From contig NZ_CP110679.1 of NCBI RefSeq assembly GCF_026167525.1, positions 2,033,501 through 2,097,500 on the forward strand: a stretch of DNA of 64,000 nucleotides, given 5' to 3'. Positions within the stretch are counted from its first letter, which is position 1; the number at the start of each line of letters is the position of its first letter. Positions 63,604 through 64,000 of this stretch are shown piece by piece. This stretch comes from Sphingomonas sp. M1-B02. GTDB lineage: Bacteria; Pseudomonadota; Alphaproteobacteria; Sphingomonadales; Sphingomonadaceae. The position numbers and the translations under genes were made by a program. The notes beneath the pieces were generated by a model, which saw nothing but the letters and a program-made list of their open reading frames with translations, was not told the DNA's origin and searched no databases.

Positions 63604-64000
63604 TCAGGCGTGGACGAGCGTTCCGGCGCCGCGCCGCGTGAAGATTTCGAGCAGCATCGCATGGGGCACGCGCCCGTCGAGGATGACCGCGGCATCGACC
63701 CCGGCCTCGACCGCGGCGACGCAGGTCTCGACCTTGGGAATCATCCCGCCCGAGATCGTGCCGTCGGCCTTCAATTCGGCGATCCGCGCCGGATCGAGAT
63801 CGGTCTGGAGATCGCCGGCCTTGTCGAGCACGCCGGCGACGTCGGTCAGCAGGAAGAAGCGCGCCGCGCCGCACGCCGCGGCGATCGCGCCAGCCATCGT
63901 GTCGGCGTTGATATTATAGGTGTGGCCGTCGGCCCCCAGCGCGATCGGCGCGACGACGGGAATGAAGCCCTGCGCCGAGAGCGACTTCAGGATCGCCGGA
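63604..64000 (-). CDS. argB: Acetylglutamate kinase, N-terminus beyond window
   Basis: The visible C-terminal 131 residues carry the amino-acid-kinase end of Arg[114 protein letters not shown]. It phosphorylates N-acetylglutamate in arginine synthesis and is normally feedback inhibited by arginine. The start lies beyond 64000. Confidence 0.95.
   Translation of the reverse strand, partial: PAILKSLSAQGFIPVVAPIALGADGHTYNINADTMAGAIAAACGAARFFLLTDVAGVLDKAGDLQTDLDPARIAELKADGTISGGMIPKVETCVAAVEAGVDAAVILDGRVPHAMLLEIFTRRGAGTLVHA

Overview
The window reads as chromosome of a high-GC alphaproteobacterium, most likely a sphingomonad (Sphingomonas or a close relative). This is inferred from gene content: the PgmG-type phosphomannomutase/phosphoglucomutase, MipZ in place of MinCD, ALA synthase (C4 route to heme), a CC_3452-type small secreted protein and small proteins I associate with sphingomonads. 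There is no 16S gene to confirm it. Genes are dense, many start at GTG or TTG, and many are coupled by 1-4 nt overlaps. Long open frames antisense to real genes are artefacts of the high GC and were left out.

Layout. 1-1.9 kb: amidase (cut by the window edge) and chromate transporter ChrA. 1.9-7.0 kb: ribonucleotide reductase genes nrdA and nrdB, separated by a DUF559 gene nested in a 53-bp inverted repeat, a DUF2171 protein and three small envelope proteins. 7.0-9.4 kb: a small accessory island with an AT-richer P-loop ATPase, then a coupled small protein plus an ADP-ribosyltransferase-like protein. 9.7-14.7 kb: acyl-CoA dehydrogenase, threonylcarbamoyl-AMP synthase carrying an in-frame palindromic repeat, msrA, galE, PAP2 phosphatase, then tRNA-Lys. 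14.9-21.7 kb: folK, type-5 uracil-DNA glycosylase, a molybdopterin oxidoreductase, the agmatine-to-putrescine pair aguA/aguB, an S9 peptidase and rpsD. 21.9-25.2 kb: operon rpiB-glyA-nrdR-trmJ. 25.2-30.6 kb: an 11-residue-repeat lipoprotein, a LytTR regulator, the betaine-lipid operon btaAB and hemA. 30.7-38.4 kb: murI, plsY-dprA, a FadL-like porin, a DUF2147 protein, topA and a Sel1 protein. 38.5-42.9 kb: panC, mipZ-dnaJ-like, pgmG and a DnaQ-type exonuclease. 43-47.3 kb: small membrane proteins, a TraB/GumN protein, an HTH/membrane-protein pair behind an array of CTGAC operators, formaldehyde detoxification (frmA-fghA) and tRNA-Thr. 47.4-55.2 kb: Xaa-Pro aminopeptidase, oligopeptidase B, small proteins, an SNase-like nuclease, an ankyrin protein and an HxlR regulator. 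55.3-64 kb: RelA/SpoT, a GtrB/methyltransferase/GtrA/GT-C glycan-modification cluster, MarC-folD, YggT and argB (cut by the edge).

Several parts connect. NrdR is encoded at 23 kb and NrdR-box-like sites lie before nrdA at 2 kb. NrdA seems to lack the ATP-cone, so transcriptional control may carry more weight. btaAB has a possible Pho box, as expected for phosphate-starvation lipid remodelling. Paired palindromic repeats recur at many gene ends, and one pair has become part of a coding sequence.
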